DNA of 64,000 bases, from the NCBI RefSeq assembly GCF_004912195.1, contig NZ_STGW01000008.1, positions 56,171 through 120,170 on the forward strand. Direction: 5' to 3'. The notes below the pieces were generated by a model. The model ran no database searches. It was not told where the DNA came from and saw only the letters and a program-made list of their open reading frames with translations. Both the position numbers and the translations under genes were made by a program. The DNA is from Nocardioides caeni. Its GTDB lineage: Bacteria > Actinomycetota > Actinomycetes > Propionibacteriales > Nocardioidaceae. Shown here piece after piece: positions 17,458 to 27,090 of the stretch (within the stretch, counting starts at the first letter, position 1; each line of letters starts with the position of its first letter).

Positions 17458-19299
17458 ATGATCGTGACGATCTCGCTCGGTGCCCCGTCCCGTCCCCGCC
17501 CCGCCGCCCTGCTCCCGGCCTGGCTGCTGGTCCTGCCGCTGACCGTGTCAGCGCTCGTCGGACTCCCGCCGGCCGGCGCGGCCCCCGCCGACGGCCCGGC
17601 CCGGATCGCCCTCGTGGCGCCGCGCTCGGCACAGGCGGCGACCGTGACCGTCTCCCCCCGCCGCCCCATGGCCGGCGAGCAGACCACCTTCAGCGGCCGC
17701 CTCTCCCCGCGGGGCAGGCCCGTGCGCCTCGAGGTGCGCGCGGGGAGCCGGTGGCGGACCGTCGCCCGGGCGCGGGTCGGCGCCGGGTCGACGTACCGTC
17801 TGCGGGCACGGGTCATGCGGACCGGCACCTATCGCGTGGCGGCCGCGGGCTTCACCAGTCGCCAGGTGCGCGTCGCGACGGTGGCACAGGGTATGAGCCG
17901 GACCTTCGACGCTCCCTTCGTGACGGGCCTGCCGCGGGTCGTCACCGCGGTGCCGACCCCGCGCCGGGCCGGGCGGTCGGTCTCGGTGCAGCGCCGCTCC
18001 GGCGCGACGTGGACGACGGTCGCCACTCGGCGGACCAATGCCAGCGGCGTGGCCCGGGTGCCGGTGAGCGGTGGCGCAGCCGGCTCCCGCACGTGGCGGG
18101 TGGTCGCCCGCTCCTTCCGCGGTGCGCCGGCCCGCGCCACGGGTGGCGTCGTCGTCCGTACGGCGACAACGACCGAGCTCCTCAGCGTGGGCCAGGCCGC
18201 GGGCAAGGAGAGCTTCTCCCCCTCCGTCTCCGCCGACGGACGGTGGGTGGCGTTCACCTCCGAGGCCGCCCTGCTGCCCTCCGACGAGGACGCGCTCAAC
18301 GACATCTATCTGTTCGACCGTCGCACCGGCGCGCTGACCCATCTGCTCCCCCAGGCCAACAGTCACGTCAACAACCCGCACCTGTCGGGGGACGGCCGGT
18401 TCGTCGCCTTCCAGACGATCGCGTCGAACCTCTTCGGCGAGGGCGACTACGACTACGACGTCGCCGTGCTCGACCGGACCACCGGGGCCCTCGACCTCGT
18501 GTCGACGACGTCGGGCGGGGCCCCCGGCAACAACGACTCCTACGTGCACGCCATCAGCGACGACGGTCGTTTCGTGGCCTTCGCCTCGACCGCCAACGAC
18601 CTGGTCAGCTCCCCGCCGCCCAACACCAGCGTCCGCCACCCCTACCTGCGCGACCGCAGGGACGACACGTCGTTCGGCCTCGACCGCACGCAGTCGGGCT
18701 GGTCGACCACCGGCACCTTCAGCATGGACCTCGCCGGCAACGGCTCCCGCGTCGTCTTCACCACGACCGACACCAACCTCGCCCCGGGCAACGTCGACGG
18801 CTCGGCGATCTACGCGACCGAGATCGACGCCAACGGGACGGCGTACAACCGCAAGAACCTCACTCCCGGCATGCAGGCCAGCCGCCCTCACCTCAACCGG
18901 ACCGGTGAGCTGCTGGTCTTCACCTCGACCGAGGATCTTGCCGGCGACACGAATGGTCAGTCCGACGCCTACCTGCGGACTGCCGGCGGCGCCTACCTCC
19001 TCGCAGCGCCCGCGGGGCCGGGCAAGAGCATAGGCGAGGACATCTCGGCCGACGGCCGCTACGTGGTCGTCTCGACCGAGTCGCCGCAGCCCGGCGACAC
19101 CAACGGCACGGACGACGACATCGTCCTCTGGGACACCGCTAGCGCGACCCCCCACCTGTTGGTGACCCGCGGTGGCCCCGGCTCCAGCAGTGGAGCGGTC
19201 CTCTCCGCGGACGGCCGGGTCGTGGTGTTCGGCTCCTTGGCGGCGATCACGGCGAGCGCCGGCGGGGACTACGACGTCTTCGCGACGGTCCTGCGATGA
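17458..19299 (+). CDS. Secreted seven-bladed PD40 beta-propeller protein
   Basis: A 613-residue exported protein with an N-terminal signal (PAALLPAWLLVLPLTVSALV). Residues about 60-240 hold two Ig-like beta-sandwich modules (for example GEQTTFSGRLSPRGRPVRLE), related in pattern to the module in the gene at 52221. Then come seven WD40-like/PD40 repeats of the type VSADGRWVAFTSEAALL, LSGDGRFVAFQTIASNL, ISDDGRFVAFASTANDL and LSADGRVVVFGSL, enough for one TolB-like propeller. Propellers of this type bind proteins or glycans. The stop overlaps the start of the next gene (ATGA), so the two secreted proteins are made together. Confidence 0.8.
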   Translation: MIVTISLGAPSRPRPAALLPAWLLVLPLTVSALVGLPPAGAAPADGPARIALVAPRSAQAATVTVSPRRPMAGEQTTFSGRLSPRGRPVRLEVRAGSRWRTVARARVGAGSTYRLRARVMRTGTYRVAAAGFTSRQVRVATVAQGMSRTFDAPFVTGLPRVVTAVPTPRRAGRSVSVQRRSGATWTTVATRRTNASGVARVPVSGGAAGSRTWRVVARSFRGAPARATGGVVVRTATTTELLSVGQAAGKESFSPSVSADGRWVAFTSEAALLPSDEDALNDIYLFDRRTGALTHLLPQANSHVNNPHLSGDGRFVAFQTIASNLFGEGDYDYDVAVLDRTTGALDLVSTTSGGAPGNNDSYVHAISDDGRFVAFASTANDLVSSPPPNTSVRHPYLRDRRDDTSFGLDRTQSGWSTTGTFSMDLAGNGSRVVFTTTDTNLAPGNVDGSAIYATEIDANGTAYNRKNLTPGMQASRPHLNRTGELLVFTSTEDLAGDTNGQSDAYLRTAGGAYLLAAPAGPGKSIGEDISADGRYVVVSTESPQPGDTNGTDDDIVLWDTASATPHLLVTRGGPGSSSGAVLSADGRVVVFGSLAAITASAGGDYDVFATVLR

Positions 19300-21770
19300 G
19301 GCGACGCACGACGCTCGCAGCGGGTGTGGCGCTCACGGCGCTGGCCGCGCTCGGAATGCCGGTGCTCGGCCCAGCGACGCCGGCGCTGGCGTCGTTCGAT
19401 GTCGAGGCCCAGTGGACGGACAACGAGTACGTCGTCGCCACGGACACCGCGACGGCGCCGAAGGCAGCCAACCTCGAGGCGCTGCCGGACGGCCGGCTGA
19501 TCGCCGTGCTCCTCGCCCGCGGTGACGACTACGGCTTCGCCGCGGAGACCGTCCTGGTCAGTCGGGTCCGCGAGGCGACGGGCACCTGGTCGGCTCCCCA
19601 GGTCACCCCGACCGGTGCTCCCTGGAGTGGCACCGGGGCACCCGAGGGCCGCACCTTCGACACCTTCGCCGACTCCTCGGGCCGCGTGCTGGTGGTGTGG
19701 GCGGTCAGGTCCGCCACGTCGGGCCAGTGGCCCGTGATGTCGGTGTCGCGCACCACGGCCGGGACCTGGTCCGCACCCCAGGAGGTCTATGTCGCGAAGA
19801 CCGACGGTGCCTACGGCGACAGTCTCGAGATCGGCTTCATCACACCGCGCCTGGTGCCCGTGGGCGACACCGTCACCCTCGCCTGGAGCACCACCACAGC
19901 AGTGTCCAACGGCTCGATCGACACCTCCACGAACCCGTTTCGCGCGCGCCGGTGGACCGCGGGCACGTGGGGATCGGAGATCGCGAGCAGCGGCTACGGC
20001 GCCGCGGGACAGGACGTGGCACCGCTGGCGCCGGACTCCACCCGGGTCCAGGCCGATCCGGGGCGGGCAGTGCGAGCGAGCGACGGACGGATCAGCTTCG
20101 TCTACACGCTGGTCAAGCACCGCACGATCCGCACCATCGCGCATCCGCTCAACCCTGTGGGCACGAGCCCCGGCGACGTGAACGTGGCCAACGTCTGGGA
20201 CGGCGTACCCGAGACGGACAACGCCGCCCACACCGAGACCGCCTGGGTGGTCCACCTCGACCCCGGCTCGGGGTCCTGGAGTGCGCCGATGAAGCTGGTG
20301 CGCAGCGGGCACGTGCCGACGTCCTGTGTCACCAACCTGCCGACCAACCCACCCCTGGTCGCCCACTGGGCCGAGTGGAAGACCGCCAGCGCGGCGGGCG
20401 AACTGTCGACCGGTTGCGGCTACGCCGAGGAGTCGAAGCGACCCTCCGCCTACTACGACTCCGGCGGTGACCTCCAGATCACCCTGGACCACCGGAGCGG
20501 CCCGTCCGCGACGATCGTGCTCAACCAGTTCCTCGACAAGGCGTGCGACGACCCCGGGGCGACGAACAGCACGAGGTTCTGCCTCGACGACTGGGGCACT
20601 CCCGCGTGGGCGGTCACGTGGAACGACGCCGGTCTGCGGATCGAAGCGGGCAACGACCAGCCGGGTCTGGACGCGATCCAGCAGACGCCCGCCCCTTTCC
20701 CTGCCCAGGAGTTCACGGTCGCCACCACCGCGGGGAACGTCCGCGTGGTCGAGGCGCAGGGCACCGGTGGCAAGTCGATCCTGTTCGACCGGGCGTCCGG
20801 CACCGACGTGACCTGGAACCCCGACCCCAGCAACGCGACCGGCGACGAGGTCGACATCACCCACGTCTTCGTCGACGACGGTGACGTCGCGGTGTTCTAC
20901 ACCTACGGCACCGAGAGCGGCGGCGAGGGCTGCGGCCTGGGCATCCTGCTCGACGGACACAGCACGGTCGACCACTACTTCGGCTGCGTCTCCGGCTCCC
21001 TCGCCCAGGTCGCTCAGCGCGACGTCGTCCAGCTCACCGACGGCCGCCTGGCGCGGATCGACGGATACGCGAGCCAGACGCCGGTGCGCCTGTTCGCCGT
21101 CACCGATCAACCGACGACGCCGCCTCCGCCGCCGGTGCCGTCGGTGACGGCCCCCGCGGCGGTCGGCGTCACGACCGCCGGCAGCCACACCGTGCGATGG
21201 AACGCCGTGCCCGGGGCGTCGTACGACGTGCGGATGCGGCGCGCCGCGTGGAACGGCAGCTTCGGCGGCCTCACCCAGCCGGCCGCGTGGCAGGGACTGG
21301 GCACGACGTCGGTCACCCACGCCCTGCCGCGCGGGAGCACCACCTGCTACTCCGTGCGGGCGCGCAACTCCGGCGGGACGAGCGGATGGAGCAGCGAACG
21401 GTGCATGGTGGCGCCGCTCGACCAGACCTCGCTGGCCAGGTCGGCGGGATGGACGGTCGTCAGTGGCGGGGCCTACTACGGAGGGTCGGCGGCGCTGACC
21501 AACCAGCAGGCCCGCACCCTCGCCCGCACCGGTGCGTCGCTGCGCCGGGTCGGCGTCGTCGCCACGACCTGCCCCACCTGCGGGGTGGTCGACCTCTACG
21601 TCGGCGCGCAGCGGGTCGGCCGGATCAGGTTGGCGCGCGGCACCGCCGTGCGTCACCGGCAGGTGCTGCTGGTCCCCGCCTTCTCGGCCCGCTCGGGGAA
21701 GGTCCGGGTCGTCGTCGCCAGCCGCAACCGCGCAGTCCGGATCGACGGCCTCGTGGTCGCCGCCCGCTGA
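19296..21770 (+). CDS. Large secreted repeat protein with FN3-like and C-terminal domains
   Basis: An 824-residue exported protein (signal RRRTTLAAGVALTALAALGM, cleavage near PALA-S). Residues about 40-580 are repetitive beta-strand units with Trp-Ser-Ala-Pro motifs (GTWSAPQVTP, GTWSAPQEVY, GSWSAPMKLV), like sialidase/BNR propeller blades, but no catalytic signature is clear. A fibronectin-III-like segment at about 610-700 (VRWNAVPGASYDVRMR, TCYSVRARNSGG) is followed by a Cys-containing C-terminal beta domain (TTCPTCGVVDLYVGAQRVGR). It is translated with the upstream propeller through an ATGA overlap and ends before a strong terminator. It may bind cell-surface or environmental polymers. Confidence 0.7.
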   Translation: MRRRTTLAAGVALTALAALGMPVLGPATPALASFDVEAQWTDNEYVVATDTATAPKAANLEALPDGRLIAVLLARGDDYGFAAETVLVSRVREATGTWSAPQVTPTGAPWSGTGAPEGRTFDTFADSSGRVLVVWAVRSATSGQWPVMSVSRTTAGTWSAPQEVYVAKTDGAYGDSLEIGFITPRLVPVGDTVTLAWSTTTAVSNGSIDTSTNPFRARRWTAGTWGSEIASSGYGAAGQDVAPLAPDSTRVQADPGRAVRASDGRISFVYTLVKHRTIRTIAHPLNPVGTSPGDVNVANVWDGVPETDNAAHTETAWVVHLDPGSGSWSAPMKLVRSGHVPTSCVTNLPTNPPLVAHWAEWKTASAAGELSTGCGYAEESKRPSAYYDSGGDLQITLDHRSGPSATIVLNQFLDKACDDPGATNSTRFCLDDWGTPAWAVTWNDAGLRIEAGNDQPGLDAIQQTPAPFPAQEFTVATTAGNVRVVEAQGTGGKSILFDRASGTDVTWNPDPSNATGDEVDITHVFVDDGDVAVFYTYGTESGGEGCGLGILLDGHSTVDHYFGCVSGSLAQVAQRDVVQLTDGRLARIDGYASQTPVRLFAVTDQPTTPPPPPVPSVTAPAAVGVTTAGSHTVRWNAVPGASYDVRMRRAAWNGSFGGLTQPAAWQGLGTTSVTHALPRGSTTCYSVRARNSGGTSGWSSERCMVAPLDQTSLARSAGWTVVSGGAYYGGSAALTNQQARTLARTGASLRRVGVVATTCPTCGVVDLYVGAQRVGRIRLARGTAVRHRQVLLVPAFSARSGKVRVVVASRNRAVRIDGLVVAAR

Positions 21771-21879
21771 CGCCTCCGGGGGGCGCCGCTTCGTGGGGAG
21801 GCGGCGGCCAGGGAGTTTTTACCGTTGAGTTGGCCGGTCCGGGAGACAGGAGAGCGGACCCTCTGCCATGATCCTTCTT

Positions 21880-21925
21880 GCCGCCGCAGGTGACCCGAGA
21901 CGCCTGCGGCGGCGCTTACTTTTTT
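21880..21925 (+). terminator. Rho-independent terminator after the secreted-protein operon
   Basis: GCCGCCGCAGG (21880-21890) pairs perfectly with CCTGCGGCGGC (21903-21913) across a 12-nt loop, followed by GCTTACTTTTTT. It is the only hairpin in the window with a long T-run on its plus side and ends the operon 17458-21770. Confidence 0.85.
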
Positions 21926-21943
21926 CACCGCCCCGCGACGCCC

Positions 21944-21981
21944 GGTCGTCGAGGAGCTTGCGCAGCAAGCGTCTCGAGACG
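21944..21981. repeat. REP-like element, left member of an inverted pair
   Basis: GGTCGTCGAGGAGC, then an inner hairpin CTTGCGCAGCAAG, then CGTCTCGAGACG. The outer ends GGTCGTCGAG and TCTCGAGAC match the element type seen at 60864-60909 and 60959-61002. Confidence 0.6.
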
Positions 21982-22029
21982 CCTGGCCGTGGTGCTGGGA
22001 CCGGCCCGGTCCGGTGCACGGGCTGCGGC

Positions 22030-22066
22030 GGTCTCGAGACGGCCGTGGCCGGCCTCCTCGACCAAC
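22030..22066. repeat. REP-like element, right member of an inverted pair
   Basis: Inverted relative to 21944-21981: GGTCTCGAGACGGCC, an inner GC-rich stem, then CCTCCTCGACCAACG. The pair faces inward across about 48 bp, in the gap between two convergent transcription units. Confidence 0.55.
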
Positions 22067-22104
22067 GAGAGGCCGGCGCCTGCGGCGCCGACCGATGGAG
22101 TGGC

Positions 22105-22614
22105 TCAGGCGCGGTAGGCGGGGGCGCGACGGCTCGGTGGCGGCTCGGTGCTGGCGAGCAGGGGCAGGACGCGGGGGGCGACGAGGGTCGACAGCACCAT
22201 CACGCTGGTCGAGCGGACGACCGACGCGGACTGGTCGATGCGGACGAGGGTGGCCTGCAGCTCGGGGTGCGAGCGCGTCGCGATGCGGCACAGGACGTCG
22301 TAGGAGCCGGTGGTGACGTAGGCCTCGAGGACCTGCGGGATCGCGGCCAGGTCGGCGGCGACCTCGTCGAGCGCACCTTGGGAGATCTCCAGGGTGACGT
22401 AGGCCTGCACCTCGTAGCCCGCCGCCGCGACGTCGAGGGTCGGGTCCCAGTCGGCGATGACGCCGGCCTCGGCCAGTCGTCGCAGCCGGCTCTGCACGGT
22501 CGCCCGGGCGACCTGGGTGCTGCGGGACAGCTCGAGATCGCCGGCCCGCGGGTGCTCGGTGAGAGCGGTGAGCAGCGCGATGTCGACCTGGTCGAGGGTG
22601 AGCGGACCTGCCAT
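22105..22614 (-). CDS. Lrp/AsnC family regulator of the homogentisate operon
   Basis: A 169-residue Lrp/AsnC regulator. The N-terminal winged helix reads LDQVDIALLTALTEHPRAGD, then ARATVQSRLRRLAEAGVI. The C-terminal RAM (ACT-like) ligand domain follows, with VQAYVTLEISQGALDEVAAD and YVTTGSYDVLCRIATRS. It is transcribed divergently from hppD, the usual place for the regulator of tyrosine catabolism, so its ligand is probably an aromatic amino acid or pathway intermediate (inference). The ATG at 22614 is only six bases after TAGCAT, so the mRNA is probably leaderless. Operator half-sites lie in the 130-bp gap. Confidence 0.9.
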   Translation of the reverse strand: MAGPLTLDQVDIALLTALTEHPRAGDLELSRSTQVARATVQSRLRRLAEAGVIADWDPTLDVAAAGYEVQAYVTLEISQGALDEVAADLAAIPQVLEAYVTTGSYDVLCRIATRSHPELQATLVRIDQSASVVRSTSVMVLSTLVAPRVLPLLASTEPPPSRRAPAYRA

Positions 22615-22626
22615 GAACTGATGCTA
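22615..22626 (-). promoter_or_regulatory. -10 element of a probable leaderless promoter (Lrp/AsnC gene)
   Basis: Minus-strand TAGCAT (22626-22621), spacer CAGTTC, then the ATG at 22614. The spacer itself matches the CAGTTC half-site found in the divergent gap, so autoregulation is plausible. Confidence 0.5.
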
Positions 22627-22648
22627 GGGGCGAACTAGTCAATCCGGA

Positions 22649-23964
<1,316 letters not shown>

Positions 23965-24009
23965 GGTTTCGAGGCTCGTCGCTAGGGCTCCTCACACCTC
24001 AACCACCGG
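23965..24009. repeat. REP-like element between hppD and hmgA
   Basis: Begins GGTTTCGAGGCTCGTCGC directly after the hppD stop and ends ACACCTCAACCACCGG just before the hmgA ribosome-site region. It fills almost the whole 53-bp intergenic gap. Confidence 0.6.
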
Positions 24010-24017
24010 GAGAGACC

Positions 24018-25238
24018 ATGTACTACCAGCGGATCGGCGACGTACCGCCGAAGCGGCACACGCAGCACCGCGCCGAGGACGGCTCGCTCCACTTCGAGGA
24101 GCTGATGGGCGAGGAAGGCTTCTCCTCCGACTCCTCGCTGCTCTACCACCGCACGATCCCGTCGGCGGTCGTCGAGGCGCGGGTCTGGGACCTGCCCGAC
24201 CTCACCACGACCCCCAACCACCCGCTCGTCCCGCGCCACCTGCAACTCCACGACCTCTTCGACGAGACGGCGTGGCGTGACATCGATGCGGTGACCGGCC
24301 GGCGGCTGGTGCTCGGCAACGGCGACGTCCGGATCTCCTACGCCGTCTGCGGGAAGGCCTCGCCGCTCTATCGCAACGGCATCGGCGACGAGTGCGTCTA
24401 CGTCGAGTCCGGCACCGCGCTCGTCGAGACCGTGTTCGGCGTACTCGAGGTCGGCCAGGGCGACTACGTGATGCTGCCGCGCGCGACGACACACCGCTGG
24501 GTGCCGACGGGACGCGAGCCACTGCGGCTCTACGCGATCGAGGCCAACAGTCACATCACCCCGCCGAAGCGGTACCTGTCCCGCTTCGGGCAGCTGCTCG
24601 AGCACGCGCCGTACTGCGAGCGCGACCTGCGCACGCCGGCCGAGCCGCTGCTCGCGGACAAGGTCTCGACAGGCTCGACCCCCGACGGAGTCGAGGTCTT
24701 CATCAAGCACCGCGGCCCGGGCCCGGGCGGCATCGCGGGCACGGTGCACGTCGTGCCGGACCACCCGTTCGACGTGGTCGGCTGGGACGGCTGCCTCTAT
24801 CCCTACGTCTTCAACATCGCCGACTTCGAGCCGATCACCGGCCGGGTCCATCAGCCGCCGCCGGTGCACCAGGTCTTCGAGGGACACAACTTCGTGATCT
24901 GCAACTTCGTGCCGCGCAAGGTCGACTACCACCCGCTGTCGATCCCGGTGCCCTACTACCACTCCAACGTCGACTCCGACGAGGTCATGTTCTACGTCGG
25001 CGGCGACTACGAGGCACGCAAGGGATCGGGCATCGGCCAGGGCTCGATCAGCCTGCACCCGGGCGGTCACGCCCACGGGCCGCAGCCGGGCGCCTACGAG
25101 AAGTCGATCGGCGTGGAGTTCTTCGACGAGCTCGCCGTCATGGTCGACACCTTCCGACCGCTCGAGCTCGGCGAGGGCGGCCAGGCCTGCGACGACGGCA
25201 TCTACGTGACGTCGTGGGTGCGGGGGTCCGACCGATGA
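24018..25238 (+). CDS. hmgA: Homogentisate 1,2-dioxygenase
   Basis: About 406 residues. It opens the ring of homogentisate to maleylacetoacetate. This is the cupin-type enzyme; candidate iron ligands are H315 (YYHSNV), E322 (SDEVMFY) and His in GGHAHGPQPG (351-353). The N-terminus MYYQRIGDVPPKRHTQHR is typical of the actinobacterial branch. A REP-like sequence at 24662-24684 is translated in frame as VSTGSTPD in a loop near residue 220. The stop overlaps the next start (ATGA), indicating translational coupling. Confidence 0.95.
   Translation: MYYQRIGDVPPKRHTQHRAEDGSLHFEELMGEEGFSSDSSLLYHRTIPSAVVEARVWDLPDLTTTPNHPLVPRHLQLHDLFDETAWRDIDAVTGRRLVLGNGDVRISYAVCGKASPLYRNGIGDECVYVESGTALVETVFGVLEVGQGDYVMLPRATTHRWVPTGREPLRLYAIEANSHITPPKRYLSRFGQLLEHAPYCERDLRTPAEPLLADKVSTGSTPDGVEVFIKHRGPGPGGIAGTVHVVPDHPFDVVGWDGCLYPYVFNIADFEPITGRVHQPPPVHQVFEGHNFVICNFVPRKVDYHPLSIPVPYYHSNVDSDEVMFYVGGDYEARKGSGIGQGSISLHPGGHAHGPQPGAYEKSIGVEFFDELAVMVDTFRPLELGEGGQACDDGIYVTSWVRGSDR
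24662..24684. repeat. REP-like element inside hmgA
   Basis: GGTCTCGACAGGCTCGACC at 24662-24680, followed by CCCG. It closely resembles the hppD copy (GGTTTCGACAGGCTCAACC) with three changes, and is read in frame through hmgA. Confidence 0.5.
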
Positions 25239-25978
25239 GGCTGCCGCTGCTGCTGGACGACGCGGCGGTCTTCCCGCCCGGCAACCTGCCGCTGGCCGAG
25301 GCCGTGGTGGCGCACCGTCGCCACCGGGAGGCGTGGTACGCCGACCTGGTCGGCCCGCTCGTCGTACCGGCCTCTGCGCTGGGCACGGTGGGCGATCTCG
25401 GCGGCGAGGCCCCCCTCGACGTGGCCGTCGTCGTTCCTGACGCAAGGGCCGCGGCGGCCACGCTGGCCGAGGCTCCCGACGGCGTGCGCGTGGTCGCTCT
25501 CGAGGTCACCGCCCCCGACATCCCGGGCCTGCAGGCGGCTCTCGGCGAGCCCGAGGGCGTCACCGTGTACGTCGAGCTCCCGCGCGACGAGGGCCGCGAC
25601 GCCGTCATCGCGGAGCTGACCGGCACGTCGTACCGGGCGAAGGTGCGCACGGGCGGGGTCCGCGCCGACCTGTACCCCGACGAGACCGAGTTGGCCGCGA
25701 CGATCACCGCGCTGGTCGCCGCGGGCGTGCCGTTCAAGGCCACGGCCGGCCTCCATCACGCGGCCCGCAACACCGACCCGGACACCGGCTTCGAGCAGCA
25801 CGGCTTCCTCAACCTGCTCGCGGCGGCCGTGCCGGGTGCCGACGCGGCGGCACTCCTGGCCGAGCGCGACCCGCGCCGGCTGCCGCTGCCGGACCACTCG
25901 CTGTTCGGTTCCTTCGGCACCTGCTCCATCGCCGAGCCGGTCGAGGAGCTGGCCGCACTGGAGGTGACCGCACGATGA
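25235..25978 (+). CDS. Unrecognised protein of the homogentisate operon
   Basis: A 247-residue soluble protein that I cannot place in a named enzyme family. It begins MRLPLLLDDAAVFPPGNLPL. Conserved-looking blocks are VYVELPRDEG near residue 112, YRAKVRTGGV near 130, VPFKATAGLHHAAR near 165 and QHGFLNLLAAA near 190. The alternation of short strands and helices suggests an alpha/beta, perhaps TIM-barrel-like, fold. It is coupled by ATGA overlaps to hmgA upstream and to fahA downstream, so it should act in the same pathway. No maleylacetoacetate isomerase gene is visible in the operon; this gene is the positional candidate for that step or for an accessory role (inference only). Confidence 0.75.
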   Translation: MRLPLLLDDAAVFPPGNLPLAEAVVAHRRHREAWYADLVGPLVVPASALGTVGDLGGEAPLDVAVVVPDARAAAATLAEAPDGVRVVALEVTAPDIPGLQAALGEPEGVTVYVELPRDEGRDAVIAELTGTSYRAKVRTGGVRADLYPDETELAATITALVAAGVPFKATAGLHHAARNTDPDTGFEQHGFLNLLAAAVPGADAAALLAERDPRRLPLPDHSLFGSFGTCSIAEPVEELAALEVTAR

Positions 25979-27090
25979 GCGAGCTGTTCGGTCTCACCAA
26001 CCTGCCCTACGGCGTCTACTCCGTCGACGGCTCACCCGCCCGTTGCGCGACCCGGCTCGGCGACCACGTCGTCGACCTGGCCGAGCTGCTGGGCGAGGAG
26101 GTGTTCGCCCAGCCGACGCTCAACGCGTTCATGGCGCAGGGCCGCCAGCGCTGGGACGAGGTCCGCGCCGCGATCACCGCCGCACTGAGCGACGGCCTGC
26201 CGGAGCAGGGCGTGCACCCGATCGCCGACGTGAGGCTGCACCTGCCGTTCGAGGTCGCCGACTACGTCGACTTCTACGCCTCCGAGCACCACGCGTCGAA
26301 CCTCGGACGGCTGTTCCGGCCCGACAACCCGGACCCGCTGCTCCCGAACTGGAAGCACCTGCCGGTCAGCTACACCGGTCGCGCGGCGTCCGTCGTCGTC
26401 TCCGGCACCGACATCGTCCGCCCCAGCGGTCCCCTGGCCGCCGGCGAGTTCGGTCCCACCGCCCGGCTCGACATCGAGGCCGAGCTCGGCTTCGTGGTGG
26501 GCATCGGCAACGAGATGGGTGCGCCGATCGCGGGCATCGACGCCGACGAGCACCTTTTCGGCGTGGTGCTCTTCAACGACTGGTCGGCGCGCGACATCCA
26601 GGCCTGGGAGTACGTCCCCCTCGGCCCGCACCTCGGCAAGTCCTTCGCCTCCACGATCTCGCCGTGGGTGACGCCCATGGCCGCGTTGGCGCACGCCCGG
26701 GTGGACACGCCCGCGCAGGAGCCGGCCGTGCTCCCCTACCTCACCCTCGGGTCCGACCAGCGCCCGTGGGGCCTGGACATCGACCTGGAGGTCGAGTGGA
26801 ACGGCGAGGTGGTCAGCCGTCCGCCGTACGCCTCGATGTACTGGTCGCCCGCCCAGATGCTCGCCCACCTCACCGTCAACGGCGCCCCGACCCGGACCGG
26901 CGACCTGTTCGCCTCCGGCACCATCTCGGGTCCGGCAGAGGATCAGGTGGGGTCGTTGATCGAGCGCGGCGAGGGCTTCCTCGAGGACGGCGACGAGGTC
27001 GTCCTCCGCGCCACCGCCCCCGGCGCCAACGGCACCCGCATCGGCTTCGGCGAGTGCCGAGGCCGCATCGTGAAAGGAACGACCCAGTGA
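25975..27090 (+). CDS. fahA: Fumarylacetoacetase
   Basis: A 371-residue fumarylacetoacetate hydrolase, the last step of tyrosine degradation, yielding fumarate and acetoacetate. Family blocks are visible: DYVDFYASEHHASNLGRLFR (catalytic His region), GPTARLDIEAELGFVVG (metal-binding Glu residues), LFNDWSARDIQAWEYVPLGP, and LGKSFASTISPWV. The length is a little below the eukaryotic enzyme, as usual for bacteria. It is coupled to the preceding unknown gene by ATGA and to the following dehydrogenase by a GTGA overlap. Confidence 0.95.
   Translation: MSELFGLTNLPYGVYSVDGSPARCATRLGDHVVDLAELLGEEVFAQPTLNAFMAQGRQRWDEVRAAITAALSDGLPEQGVHPIADVRLHLPFEVADYVDFYASEHHASNLGRLFRPDNPDPLLPNWKHLPVSYTGRAASVVVSGTDIVRPSGPLAAGEFGPTARLDIEAELGFVVGIGNEMGAPIAGIDADEHLFGVVLFNDWSARDIQAWEYVPLGPHLGKSFASTISPWVTPMAALAHARVDTPAQEPAVLPYLTLGSDQRPWGLDIDLEVEWNGEVVSRPPYASMYWSPAQMLAHLTVNGAPTRTGDLFASGTISGPAEDQVGSLIERGEGFLEDGDEVVLRATAPGANGTRIGFGECRGRIVKGTTQ

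Larger units (their letters stand above)
21771..22104. other. Gene-free gap with a terminator and a REP-like pair
   Basis: This 334-bp gap lies between the stops of convergent genes (19296-21770 plus, 22105-22614 minus). It holds the terminator at 21880-21925 and two inverted REP-like copies at 21944-21981 and 22030-22066. No coding frame with sensible codon use was found. Confidence 0.7.
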
